Positions 16,971-24,962 of a stretch of 64,000 nucleotides of DNA are shown piece after piece. Each line of letters begins with the position of its first letter. Within the stretch, counting starts at the first letter, position 1. Source of the DNA: Pseudoroseomonas ludipueritiae (lineage in GTDB: Bacteria; Pseudomonadota; Alphaproteobacteria; Acetobacterales; Acetobacteraceae); assembly GCF_014490445.1 (NCBI RefSeq), contig NZ_JACTUZ010000007.1:28503-92502 (forward strand). Reading direction: 5' to 3'. Both the position numbers and the translations under genes were made by a program. The notes below the pieces were generated by a model, which did not search any database, was not told where the DNA came from, and saw nothing but the letters and a program-made list of their open reading frames with translations.

Positions 16971-17906
16971 CTACCCGGCGCCGGCCGTGGCAAGGGCGGC
17001 GACATTCAGGAAGGGCTCGCCCGCCCGGAAGCGCCCGATATCGGCCAGCAAGCGGCCGATGATGGCCTGCCGCGTCTCCCCGGTCAGGGAGGCGTAATGC
17101 GGCGCCAGCACGGCGTTCCGCAACGGCAGGAAGCGCGGGTCCAGCTTCGGCTCGGTGGCGAAGACATCCAGGCCGGCCCCGGCGATGGTCTGGCCTTCCA
17201 GCGCCGCCAGCAGCGCCGCCTCATCCACCACCGAGCCCCGGGCGATATTCACCAGGAAGCCGCGCGGCCCCAGCGCCGCCAGTACCCGCGCATCGACGGC
17301 ATGGTGCGTGGCCGGGCCGCCGGGGCAGGCCAGCACCAGCACATCGGCGGCGGCGGCCAGGGCGGCGATATCCGGCAGATAGGTCCAGGGCAGTTCCGGC
17401 TTTGGGCGTGGGCCGCTCCAGGCCACAACCATGCCCAGGCCGGCCGCGCGGCGGGCGATGGCCTGGCCGATCTTGCCCATGCCGAAGACGCCTACCGTCT
17501 TACCAGACAGACCAACACCTAGCCCCATTCGCTCCGGCCCCCAGCGGCCGTCGCGGACGAAGCGGTCGGCCTCCACGATGCGGCGGGCGGCGGCATACAT
17601 CAGGCCGATGGCGAAATCGGCCACGTCCTCGGTCAGCTCATCCGGCGTGTGGCAGACGGCGATGCCCCGGCGCGCCGCGGCGGCGAGGTCGATCTTGTCC
17701 AGCCCCACGCCCTGGGAAGCAATCAGCCGCAGGTCCGGCAGGCTTTCCATCAGTGCCGCATCGGCCCCGGCCATGCCCGTGGTGATGGCGATGCGGACGC
17801 CTTCCGCCGGGGTGCCGCCCTTTTCCACGAGCGTGTAATGCTCCGCCAGCGCGGCGCGAAGGTCCGCTGGAATCGGCGCCAGCAACAGGATGGGTTCGGA
17901 TGTCAT
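16971..17906 (-). CDS. D-2-hydroxyacid dehydrogenase (glyoxylate/hydroxypyruvate reductase type)
   Basis: A 311-residue NAD(P)-dependent dehydrogenase. The nucleotide-binding site is GMGKIG (142-147), and the catalytic triad is R223 (NIARGSVVDE), E252 (FATEP) and H270 (APHYAS). Family members reduce 2-oxoacids such as glyoxylate or hydroxypyruvate to D-hydroxyacids, or the reverse. The ATG at 17906 is used; a GTG at 17927 that overlaps the upstream stop as GTGA would add seven residues and is equally possible. Placement directly after a class I hydro-lyase pair suggests it acts on the keto acid or hydroxyacid linked to that reaction, for example a tartrate- or malate-like compound. Confidence 0.88.
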   Translation of the reverse strand: MTSEPILLLAPIPADLRAALAEHYTLVEKGGTPAEGVRIAITTGMAGADAALMESLPDLRLIASQGVGLDKIDLAAAARRGIAVCHTPDELTEDVADFAIGLMYAAARRIVEADRFVRDGRWGPERMGLGVGLSGKTVGVFGMGKIGQAIARRAAGLGMVVAWSGPRPKPELPWTYLPDIAALAAAADVLVLACPGGPATHHAVDARVLAALGPRGFLVNIARGSVVDEAALLAALEGQTIAGAGLDVFATEPKLDPRFLPLRNAVLAPHYASLTGETRQAIIGRLLADIGRFRAGEPFLNVAALATAGAG

Positions 17907-17923
17907 CGCGGCATGTTCCTGCG

Positions 17924-18556
17924 TCACGGGTTTGTCGCCGCGCGGCGTGCCGCCAGCCCGGCCATGATCTCCGGCATCCTGTCGGCCGCCTGTTGTTGCA
18001 GGCTGTCATAGAGGCTGTTGCCATGGGCATCGATGCCCACCGTCAGCGGCCCCAGATCCTCCACCCGCAGCTTCACCAGACGGAAATGCGCGATCAGGTC
18101 GGGCCAATGGACCGAGACCACGCCCTTCACCGCGTCCGACAGCAGTGGAGAGCCGCCGCCGACGAAGGAGAGGTAAACGCAGCCCACGTCCTTCATCGCC
18201 GCCGCGCTGGCCGCGTCCAGCCCGCCCTTGCCGCCCACCATGCGCAGGCCGAAATGGCGGATGAAGCGTGGCATGTAGCTGTTGAAGCGTGTGCTGGTGG
18301 TGGGGTTGATGTAGAGCACCTCCAGCCCGCCATCCGCCGCATCGCGCGAATAGCTGCCGAGGTGGAACAGTGTCTGGCCATGCAGGCCCAGCGGAAGGTC
18401 CTTGCCGGCATCGAGATATTCCTCGATGCGCTTATGCGTCGGCAGGCCGGCGGTGAGGATGATGTCGCCGCTCAGCAACACCATCTCGCCCGCGCGCAGC
18501 GAACGGACTTCCTCGACATCCAGCGGCAGGCGCAGGCGGCGGATCTCGTCGGACAT
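17924..18556 (-). CDS. Class I fumarase/tartrate dehydratase family, beta subunit
   Basis: A 210-residue subunit corresponding to the C-terminal half of single-chain class I fumarases. It contains LSGDIILTAGLPTHKRIEEYL, GHSLFH-like LHGQTLFHLGSYS, NPTTSTRFNSYMPRFIRHFGLRMVGGKGGL and the C-terminal VGIDAHGNSLY. With the alpha subunit it forms an oxygen-sensitive [4Fe-4S] hydro-lyase that adds water to or removes water from a dicarboxylic acid such as fumarate, tartrate or mesaconate. Six bases separate it from the alpha gene. Split-subunit forms are more typical of tartrate dehydratase and of fumarases in archaea and some bacteria, so fumarate should not be assumed. Confidence 0.88.
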   Translation of the reverse strand: MSDEIRRLRLPLDVEEVRSLRAGEMVLLSGDIILTAGLPTHKRIEEYLDAGKDLPLGLHGQTLFHLGSYSRDAADGGLEVLYINPTTSTRFNSYMPRFIRHFGLRMVGGKGGLDAASAAAMKDVGCVYLSFVGGGSPLLSDAVKGVVSVHWPDLIAHFRLVKLRVEDLGPLTVGIDAHGNSLYDSLQQQAADRMPEIMAGLAARRAATNP

Positions 18557-18562
18557 GCCCCC

Positions 18563-19432
18563 CTACTCCACCCGCTCGATGCGGCCATCATTGTAGATCC
18601 GGGCACGGGTGCGGCGGTTGATCCAGCAATTGAAGCAGACCGCGACAGGCGTGAAGCCATGCCCGGCGGCATATTCGATATGCACGCCGAGAGTGGTGGT
18701 GTCGCCCCCCGTACCCATCGGGCCGAAGCCGGTCTTGTTGGTGGCCTCGGTCAGCCGGGCTTCCATCGCGGCCAGGATGGGCTCGGGGTTCACGGAGCCG
18801 AGGGGGCGCAGCGTCGCCAGCTTCGCCAGCTTGGCGCAGTAATCGAAGCTGCCGCCGATGCCGACACCCATGATGACCGGCGGGCAATGCTGCGAGCCGG
18901 CTTTCAGCACGCAATCCATCACAAAGGCTTCGATCTGTTCCAGGCTGGGACTGGTGAAAATCTCCAGCGCCGCCCAGCGGCCGGAGCCCAGCGCCTTCGG
19001 CTGGCAGGTGATGTCGATGTAGTCCGCGCCGCTCAGCACATCCCAGGTAACCAGCGGCATGTCCTTGCCGCGGTAGCTGCGCTCATTGGTCAGAGGATTG
19101 GTGACGTGCTTCAGGATGGGTGGGCTGATGGTCTCCACCAGGTGGTCGAAGCCGTCCCTGATGGCCTGCTTGATGTCGCCCTCGATGCGGGCGCCAGTGC
19201 CAAGCTGCACGAAATAGACCGGCACGCCGGAGTCAGAGCAGACCAGACGCTCCGACTGTTCCGCCACCTCCGCGCTGCGCAAGAGGATGCCGAGCGTGCG
19301 CTTGGCGAGAGGGTTGCTTTCGGCGGCCTCGGCGCGGCGCAGGGCATCCTTGGTATCGTCCGGCACCTTCTTCAGGGACCAGTCGTAGAGCTGCGCCGTG
19401 ACGCTCTTCATCAGCTCATAGGTGATCGCCAC
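18563..19432 (-). CDS. Class I fumarase/tartrate dehydratase family, alpha subunit
   Basis: A 289-residue subunit holding the iron-sulfur site. Predicted cluster ligands are C65 (LVCSDSGVP), C183 (HCPPVIMGVGIGG) and C266 or C269 (VAVCFNCW), spaced as in TtdA-type subunits. Substrate-site motifs include NKTGFGPMGTGGDTTTLG. The start is GTG with a purine-rich GGGGAGCGAGG upstream. Its genome context (GntR regulator, hydroxyacid dehydrogenase, CoA transferases) suggests it works on a scavenged hydroxy-diacid rather than being the main TCA fumarase. Class I enzymes of this family can also hydrate mesaconate. Substrate assignment remains open. Confidence 0.88.
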   Translation of the reverse strand: MAITYELMKSVTAQLYDWSLKKVPDDTKDALRRAEAAESNPLAKRTLGILLRSAEVAEQSERLVCSDSGVPVYFVQLGTGARIEGDIKQAIRDGFDHLVETISPPILKHVTNPLTNERSYRGKDMPLVTWDVLSGADYIDITCQPKALGSGRWAALEIFTSPSLEQIEAFVMDCVLKAGSQHCPPVIMGVGIGGSFDYCAKLAKLATLRPLGSVNPEPILAAMEARLTEATNKTGFGPMGTGGDTTTLGVHIEYAAGHGFTPVAVCFNCWINRRTRARIYNDGRIERVE

Positions 19433-19484
19433 CTTCGCCTCGCTCCCCTGGCCCGGACAAAGGCCATAAAACTGATTATTATTA

Positions 19485-19497
19485 CTTTAGGGTATAA
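19485..19497. promoter_or_regulatory. Candidate second GntR element ahead of the hydro-lyase operon
   Basis: CTTTAGG is directly followed by GTATAA about 55-65 bases upstream of the alpha-subunit start, inside an AT-rich block with a run of TAATAATAAT on the minus strand. The same two words occur, more widely spaced, in the inverted repeat at 16103-16134. The whole gap 19433-19655 has no convincing gene. Confidence 0.4.
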
Positions 19498-19620
19498 GGC
19501 TCCGGGGGACGCTTCGGCAAGGCCCAGATTCGTTTCGCAATCACGCTGCGCCGGCAGGGGGTGCCTGCCAACGGAGAACTTCCGTAATATACTGTTTTTA
19601 AAGCCCCTTACGAAGTGGGA

Positions 19621-19645
19621 AGGGCGGCGTTACCTTGGCCGCCCT
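19621..19645 (-). terminator. Hairpin terminator after the alpha/beta hydrolase gene
   Basis: AGGGCGGC (19621-19628) and GCCGCCCT (19638-19645) form a perfect 8-bp stem with a 9-base loop, starting 11 bases beyond the hydrolase stop. No long T tract follows, as is common in this GC-rich sequence. Confidence 0.6.
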
Positions 19646-19655
19646 CCTGTTGACC

Positions 19656-20486
19656 TCAAGTGGCGGGCGTCACCTTCTGCTCCAGGAAGCGGCGCATGGC
19701 GGCGTTGAAGGCCTCCGGCTCCTCGATGCAAGGGAGATGGCCGGCGCCGGGAATCTCCACATAGGAGGCATCCGGGATGATGCCGGCCAGCTCCTGCATG
19801 GTCTTGGGCATGGCGCCGTCCTTTTCCCCGGCGATCAGCAGCGCGGGCTGGCGCAGCCCCGGCAGCGCGCCGTGGATATCGTAGGATTGCAGCGCCTGCG
19901 CGCAGGCCACGAAGCCGCCTTCCGGCGTGTTCAGGACCATCTCATGCACGCGAGGGATGGCCGGCCCATTGGCTTCCAACGCGGCCGGCGCGAACCAGCG
20001 CTTCAGCGTGGCATCGGCGAAGGCGGCCATGCCGTTCTGCCGTGCGAAGTCGATGCGCTCCTGCCACGCCTGGACGCCGCCCGGCACGGTGCGGGACTGG
20101 CCATCGGAAGCCACCACCGCCTTCACCAAGTCCGGGTGGCGGGCCGCCATATAGAAGGCCGTCGCCGCGCCCATGGAGACGCCGACAAAGACAGCACCGG
20201 AGATTCCGAAATGCCGCATCAGCGCGGCGGCATCCTCGGTGAGCTGGTCCAGGGAAGCCGGGCCGGGCGGGACGGTGGTGCCGCCATGGCCGCGCTGATC
20301 GTAGCGCAGGATGCGGAAGCGGTCCCCGAAGGCCGCGACCTGGGCATCCCAGAGGCTCAAGTTGGTCAGCAGCGAGTTGCTGAAGACCATCCAGGGCGCG
20401 CCCTCCCGCCCATCCAGGCGGCAACGGAAGGTCAGGCCGTTCACGTCGATCTGTTGGAAGCCAGTGTCCACAAGCGTCTCCGTCAT
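19656..20486 (-). CDS. Alpha/beta hydrolase, 3-oxoadipate enol-lactonase-like
   Basis: A 276-residue alpha/beta hydrolase. The nucleophile S104 lies in GVSMGA, the oxyanion region is VFSNSLLTNLSLWD, the RYDQRGHGGT block is typical of the PcaD/epoxide hydrolase branch, GEKDGAMP carries the acid and GAGHLPCIEEP the histidine. The closest pattern is 3-oxoadipate enol-lactone hydrolase of the beta-ketoadipate pathway, but no other pca genes are nearby, so another small ester or lactone is possible. It is divergent from the marR gene with about 150 bases between starts. A regulator-controlled pair (hydrolase one way, MarR plus an efflux pump the other) suggests response to an aromatic acid or its lactone. 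Confidence 0.8.
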   Translation of the reverse strand: MTETLVDTGFQQIDVNGLTFRCRLDGREGAPWMVFSNSLLTNLSLWDAQVAAFGDRFRILRYDQRGHGGTTVPPGPASLDQLTEDAAALMRHFGISGAVFVGVSMGAATAFYMAARHPDLVKAVVASDGQSRTVPGGVQAWQERIDFARQNGMAAFADATLKRWFAPAALEANGPAIPRVHEMVLNTPEGGFVACAQALQSYDIHGALPGLRQPALLIAGEKDGAMPKTMQELAGIIPDASYVEIPGAGHLPCIEEPEAFNAAMRRFLEQKVTPAT

Positions 20487-20611
20487 CCTTTGGCTAGGGC
20501 GGCGGTCGCGGAAGTCCCACCACGCCCCAGCGAATTTCGCCGGATCAGACACGGCATCGCTCTGCGCCGCAAGCCCCTGCGACCGCCTCACCCAATTACA
20601 TTGAATTCCAA

Positions 20612-20622
20612 ATCATTTTGAT
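20612..20622. promoter_or_regulatory. Candidate MarR operator between hydrolase and marR
   Basis: ATCA-TTT-TGAT is a perfect inverted repeat in an AT-rich block (about 20597-20632) placed 15 bases before the marR start and 126 bases before the divergent hydrolase start. MarR proteins usually bind short AT-rich palindromes overlapping their own promoter. Inferred from symmetry and position. Confidence 0.4.
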
Positions 20623-20636
20623 GTTAATGCATTGCG

Positions 20637-21098
20637 ATGCCAGCCAGCCCCGCATCGCCCCGCTCCCGCTTCGGAATCGAATTCGTGCTGCTCGCCCGCC
20701 GCTGGCGCCGTGCGCTGGACCAGAGGCTGGCGACCGTGGGCCTGACGGACGCGACCTGGGCGCCGCTGGTGCATCTCTCGGAATCCGGCGACGGTATCAG
20801 CCAGAAGGACCTTGCCGCGCTGGTCGGCATCGATGGTTCGAGCCTGGTGCGGCTGCTTGATCTACTGGTGGAGCAGGGGCTGGTGGAGCGGCGGATGGAT
20901 CAGAATGACCGTCGCGCCCGGCTGATCTTCCTCACCAAGGCAGGGCGCGCCGCCGTGGCCCGTATCCGGCGCGAACTCTCGCGCGGTGAGGCCGAGATGC
21001 TGGTGGACCTCAGCGACGAGGATATCGCGGCATTGCTCGACGCCTTCGCGCGCATCGACCGCCGGCTGCGGCTGGGGCAGGAGGGACAGCGACCATGA
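20637..21098 (+). CDS. MarR-family transcriptional regulator
   Basis: A 153-residue winged-helix protein. It has an N-terminal dimerisation helix (FGIEFVLLARRWRRALDQRL), a recognition region GISQKDLAALVGIDGSSLVRLLDLL, and a wing with RRMDQNDRRARLIFLTKAG, the D-x-R-D-RR pattern typical of MarR. It probably represses the downstream FUSC efflux gene, with which it overlaps as ATGA, and perhaps the divergent hydrolase. The inducer is likely a phenolic or other aromatic acid, by analogy with MarR-FUSC pairs such as those controlling aromatic-acid efflux. Confidence 0.9.
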   Translation: MPASPASPRSRFGIEFVLLARRWRRALDQRLATVGLTDATWAPLVHLSESGDGISQKDLAALVGIDGSSLVRLLDLLVEQGLVERRMDQNDRRARLIFLTKAGRAAVARIRRELSRGEAEMLVDLSDEDIAALLDAFARIDRRLRLGQEGQRP

Positions 21099-23038
21099 CG
21101 TCCGCCTTCCTGGCACGGCTGGGCTTCGACCCGGCCCGGATGGGCTTCGCGCTGCGTACCGCGCTGGCGGCCTGCCTGGGCCTGCTGCTGGCCTGGCTGA
21201 TGGGGCTGGAGCATCCGCAATGGACGGCGATGAGCGTCTGGGCGGCCTCCCAGCCCACGCGCGGGCTGCTGATCGAGAAAGGCTTCTTCCGTGCGCTCGG
21301 CACAGTCGCCGGGGTCATCGTGGGCGTGCTGCTGATCCTGGTGTCGGATGGAAACCCCGCGCTGATGGTGCTGGGCCTGGCCATCTGGATCGGCCTTTGT
21401 GCCGCGCTCGGCAATGTGCTGCATGGCTTCGTGTCCTATGGCGTCATCCTCGCGGGTTATTCCGCCTCCATGGTGGCGCTGCTGGATGCTGCCGATCCCG
21501 GCCATCTCTTACCGTTGGGGATCGACCGGCTGCTGACGGTGCTGGTGGGCGTCCTGGTCGCCACCCTGGCAGGCCTGCTGCTGACCCCGCGTGAGGCGGA
21601 GGATGCCTTGGTCGGCGAGACCCGCCGGCTGCTGGCGCGGCTACTGCGCGCCATGGCGGCACGCCTTTCGGGGGAGGCGGATGGGCTGGACCAGCGCGCT
21701 ACCCTCTCCGACATGGCCAGGATCGACGATGCGCTGGACCGGCATGGCGCCGGCTCGCTCCGTACGCGGCGATCGGCGCGGCTGCTGCGCGGGGTCTTGT
21801 CCGCCCAGGTGCCGGCCTTGCTCTGGCTCCGGAGCACCCAGGTCGTCACACCGCATGCCAACCTGGCCGCCGCCCTGACCCGGGCGGCCGAAGTGCTCGA
21901 AAGCGCGGCGCCAGTGAATGTGGTCCTCTCGGCGCTGCGGGAGGCCGAGGAACTTTCGGCCAGCCAGCCAAGGCTGCATGAGATCGTGGCGGGGCTGCAC
22001 GCGGCGCTGCGGGCGCGCCTGCGGCCGGGCGAGACGCATCTGGAGCGGCCTGGCAGGCTGCATCCGGTGGTGGTGCATCGCGATTGGGTGGGCGCCCGCC
22101 AGGCTGGGCTGCGCGCCGCCGGCACGCTGCTGTTGCTGGGGACGGGCTGGCTGCTGAGCGGCTGGAGCGGCGGGCCTTACGTGATGCTTGGCACTTCGGT
22201 GATGATCACGATCTTCTCCACTGCCGAGAATCCCACGCTGACCATGCGCGCCATTTTCCTGGGCCAGTTCTTCGGCGCGGCGGCGGCGCTGGCTTGCCGC
22301 TGGCTGGCCTGGCCGCTGGCCGGTGGGGAGTTGCAATTGATCCTGCTGACGATGCCTTTCATCGTCCTGGGCGCCCTGCCCTCGTCGCACCGCCGCACCA
22401 TCGCGGGTGCCTATGACTACAACATGATCATGCTGTTGCTGTTGCAGCCATCCTTTCCGCTGGCAGGCAGCTTCGCCAGTTCACTGGCCACGGCGGCGGC
22501 CGTGGTGGCGGCGCCGCTGATCGCCATGGCCGCCTTCCGCTTCGCCTTCCCGGCCGATGCGCGGCGGCGCATGCAGGTACTGATGGGCATGATGGTGCAT
22601 GAGTTGCAGGACATGGCAGGCGACCGTCAGGCCGCGGCGCATGACCGCATCTGGCGCGCGCGCCTCTACCACCGCCTGCTGCGGCTGGTGCGCTGGGCGG
22701 AGAAGACGGGCGAGCAGCCGCTTTCTGCCGTGAATGGCAGCATGGCGGTGATGCAGATCGGCGGCGCCATTCTGCGGATGCAGGCGATGTCGCAGCAGCC
22801 GGCGCTGCCGCCGGGCACCCGGAGAAGCCTCGACGCCGCGCTGCGTCGGCTGCGACGGATCGGCCATGAGCCCAGGCGCGCGCAGCGGGCGCTGGCCGCC
22901 GCCGCCCAGCGCCTTTCCACCGCGTCGCGGGCAGAGGCCGAAGCGCTGGCGGGCTCCGCCGAGGCTCTGCACGCCAACCTCGCCTTCTTTCAGCAGGCTG
23001 GCGGCCAGCGGCGTCCTGCCAGGAGCATCGGCGTGTAA
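21095..23038 (+). CDS. FUSC-family inner-membrane transporter (aromatic acid exporter-like)
   Basis: A 647-residue FUSC protein with the family's duplicated layout. There is a first block of about six hydrophobic helices (about 18-165), a cytoplasmic helical linker (about 170-330, including THLERPGRLHPVVVHRDWVGA), a second hydrophobic block (about 335-485), and a long soluble tail rich in Arg and Ala. PQWTAMSVWAASQPTRG and YVMLGTSVMITIFSTAENP are characteristic. Such proteins export aromatic carboxylates, often with a separate periplasmic adaptor. No HlyD-type adaptor gene is next to it. Translation is coupled to marR by ATGA. Confidence 0.88.
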   Translation: MTSAFLARLGFDPARMGFALRTALAACLGLLLAWLMGLEHPQWTAMSVWAASQPTRGLLIEKGFFRALGTVAGVIVGVLLILVSDGNPALMVLGLAIWIGLCAALGNVLHGFVSYGVILAGYSASMVALLDAADPGHLLPLGIDRLLTVLVGVLVATLAGLLLTPREAEDALVGETRRLLARLLRAMAARLSGEADGLDQRATLSDMARIDDALDRHGAGSLRTRRSARLLRGVLSAQVPALLWLRSTQVVTPHANLAAALTRAAEVLESAAPVNVVLSALREAEELSASQPRLHEIVAGLHAALRARLRPGETHLERPGRLHPVVVHRDWVGARQAGLRAAGTLLLLGTGWLLSGWSGGPYVMLGTSVMITIFSTAENPTLTMRAIFLGQFFGAAAALACRWLAWPLAGGELQLILLTMPFIVLGALPSSHRRTIAGAYDYNMIMLLLLQPSFPLAGSFASSLATAAAVVAAPLIAMAAFRFAFPADARRRMQVLMGMMVHELQDMAGDRQAAAHDRIWRARLYHRLLRLVRWAEKTGEQPLSAVNGSMAVMQIGGAILRMQAMSQQPALPPGTRRSLDAALRRLRRIGHEPRRAQRALAAAAQRLSTASRAEAEALAGSAEALHANLAFFQQAGGQRRPARSIGV

Positions 23039-23106
23039 CCCACAGCCAACTCTGCCAGGCAGGACGAAGCTTAGCGGCCAAAGCAGCGTCAACTCTCACT
23101 ATTTGG

Positions 23107-23150
23107 GATGAACTTCACCTATTTGACACAAACTCCGCCTCGCCATAAGC
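23107..23150 (+). promoter_or_regulatory. Putative promoter of the iclR-dgo operon
   Basis: TTGACA (23123-23128) is followed 17 bases later by TAAGCC, a strong -35 with a weak -10. Around it, CACTATTTG (about 23097-23105) and CACCTATTTG (about 23116-23125) form an imperfect direct repeat that could be an IclR binding region. The 125-base gap has no gene. Confidence 0.35.
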
Positions 23151-23184
23151 CTCGCGCCCAGCCGTGACCGGGGAACAGGACACC

Positions 23185-23988
23185 GTGCCGAGAGCAGCGC
23201 AGACCGAGCTTGGCGGTTCTTCCGCCGGTGCCGCCGGCACGCAGACTCTGCTGCGCGGCCTGAGGGTGCTCGAACACGTGGCCGCCGGCATCAGTGACGT
23301 GCAGGGCATAGCCGCCGCGCTGGGCACGCCGCGCAGCACCACCCATCGCATCCTCAGCAGCCTGGTGGCGGCCAGATACCTGCACCACATGCCGCACAGG
23401 GGCTATCTGCTCGGCCCCATGCCGATCCACCTGGGCAACCGCGCGCTGGAGCAGCGCCCGCTGGTGGCCCTTGCCCAGCCGCATTGCGAGACCCTGTCGC
23501 GGCAGACCGGCGATACCGTGCATCTCGGCATCGTCGATGGCAGCGAGGTGGTTTATCTCGTGAAGATCTCCGGCACGCGCGGCTTCGAGATGCGCTCCCG
23601 CGTGGGCCAGCGCATGCCGCTGGCCACCACCGGAGTCGGCAAGGCGCTGATGCTGGACATGTCGGAATCGCGCTGGCGCAGCCTCTACGACGCCGCCGCG
23701 GCCGCCAATGCCCGGCACCCGGAGCGCCCGCCGATCCCGGACTGGGACCTTTTCCTGGAGCGGATGCGGGCCTACCGGAAGCGCGGCCTTGTCTTCGACC
23801 TGGAGGAGAACGAGGCCGGCATCCGCTGCGCCGGCGCGCCGGTGCGGGACATGGATAAGCGGGTGGTGGCGGCGGTCAGCCTGGCCAGCGCATCGCCCTT
23901 CATGCCGGAGACGCGGCTGGAAGAGGTGGCGCCGCTGGTGCGGGACGCCGCCCTGGCCGTGTCGCGGGAACTGGGTTGGATGGAATGA
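23185..23988 (+). CDS. IclR-family regulator of the galactonate-type operon
   Basis: A 267-residue IclR regulator. The helix-turn-helix (about 17-75) contains GLRVLEHVAAGISDVQGIAA and TPRSTTHRILSSLVAARYL. The effector domain contains HLGIVDGSEVVYLVKI, TTGVGKALMLDMSESRW and LDLEENEAGIRCAGAPVRD-like text. Two GTG starts are possible: 23164 (longer by seven residues, no ribosome-binding site) and 23185, used here because AGGA lies four bases upstream. It leads the operon with dgoK and dgoA and overlaps dgoK by ATGA, so it likely responds to galactonate or 2-keto-3-deoxygalactonate and autoregulates. Confidence 0.85.
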   Translation: MPRAAQTELGGSSAGAAGTQTLLRGLRVLEHVAAGISDVQGIAAALGTPRSTTHRILSSLVAARYLHHMPHRGYLLGPMPIHLGNRALEQRPLVALAQPHCETLSRQTGDTVHLGIVDGSEVVYLVKISGTRGFEMRSRVGQRMPLATTGVGKALMLDMSESRWRSLYDAAAAANARHPERPPIPDWDLFLERMRAYRKRGLVFDLEENEAGIRCAGAPVRDMDKRVVAAVSLASASPFMPETRLEEVAPLVRDAALAVSRELGWME

Positions 23989-24962
23989 CAGGCATGGACC
24001 CCAAGCTCATCGCGCTGGACTGGGGAACCTCCAGCCTGCGCGGCTTCCTGATGGATGCACAGGGCGCGGTGCTGGAGCAGCGCGGCAGCCCGCATGGCAT
24101 CACCGCCCTGCCAGAGCCCGGCGACGCCGGCTTCGAAGCGGCCTTCGAGGCCCTTTGCGGTGAATGGCTGGCCCGCTGGCCCGCCCTGCCGGTGGTGGCG
24201 GGCGGCATGGTGGGCAGCAGCCAGGGCTGGCGGGAAGCGCCCTACGTCCGCTGCCCCGCCGATGTCAGCCTCTTGGCCGCCGAGGCCGTGGAGGTGCCGA
24301 CCCGGCGCGGCCCCTCCATCCTGATCGCCCCCGGCGTGCTCTCCCACCCCTCCGGCCGGGCGCCGGACGTGATGCGGGGCGAGGAGATTCAGATCGCCGG
24401 CGCCCTGCGGCTGCACCCGCAGCTGGCGGCACGGGGCCATTTCCTGATGCCCGGCACCCATTCCAAATGGGTGGATGTGCGGGACGGCCGCATCACCGGC
24501 TTCGAGACCTACATGACCGGCGAGTTGTTCGCGGTGCTGTGCCGCCATTCGCTGCTCGGCCGCCTGATGACGGCGGAGGCGGCGGCGCCGGAGGCCGCTG
24601 AGGCCGCCTTCGCACGCGGCGTCGAGGCCGCGCGGCACAGCCGCCCCGGCGACCTGGCGCACCAGATCTTCGCCGCCCGCACGCTGGGCCTGACCGGCGA
24701 GATGCCCGGCGCGGCGCTGCGGGACTTTCTTTCGGGCCTGCTCATCGGCCAGGAGGTTGTCTCCGCCCTCGGCCATTCCGCCCAGGCCGACACGCCGCTG
24801 GCGCTGATCGGGGAGGAAAGCCTCTGCCGCCGCTATGCCGGCGTGCTGCAAAGCTTCGGCGCCGTGCCGGCCTTGCAGCTTGGCAATACCGCCCCCGCCG
24901 GCCTCTTCCATTTCGCCATTGCCGCCGGCCGTGTCGCCGCGGCCGGAGACTCCGCCCGATGA
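23985..24962 (+). CDS. dgoK: 2-dehydro-3-deoxygalactonokinase
   Basis: A 325-residue sugar-acid kinase of the DgoK family. The N-terminal phosphate-binding segment is IALDWGTSSLRGFLMD. Family motifs VVAGGMVGSSQGWREAPYV, ILIAPGVLSHP, VMRGEEIQIAGAL, FLMPGTHSKWVDVRDGRI and FETYMTGELFAVL follow. It phosphorylates 2-keto-3-deoxy-D-galactonate on O6 in the cytoplasm. Three ATG codons lie close together; 23985 overlaps the iclR stop as ATGA and is preferred over 23976 and 23994. The next gene, the matching aldolase, overlaps its end, so kinase and aldolase are coupled. The first step, galactonate dehydratase, is not in this window. Confidence 0.92.
   Translation: MTGMDPKLIALDWGTSSLRGFLMDAQGAVLEQRGSPHGITALPEPGDAGFEAAFEALCGEWLARWPALPVVAGGMVGSSQGWREAPYVRCPADVSLLAAEAVEVPTRRGPSILIAPGVLSHPSGRAPDVMRGEEIQIAGALRLHPQLAARGHFLMPGTHSKWVDVRDGRITGFETYMTGELFAVLCRHSLLGRLMTAEAAAPEAAEAAFARGVEAARHSRPGDLAHQIFAARTLGLTGEMPGAALRDFLSGLLIGQEVVSALGHSAQADTPLALIGEESLCRRYAGVLQSFGAVPALQLGNTAPAGLFHFAIAAGRVAAAGDSAR

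Noticed and set aside
17924-19432. Naming the two-subunit hydro-lyase as the TCA-cycle fumarase
   Set aside because: Split class I enzymes include tartrate dehydratases and mesaconate-active forms, and the context is a regulated catabolic cluster.
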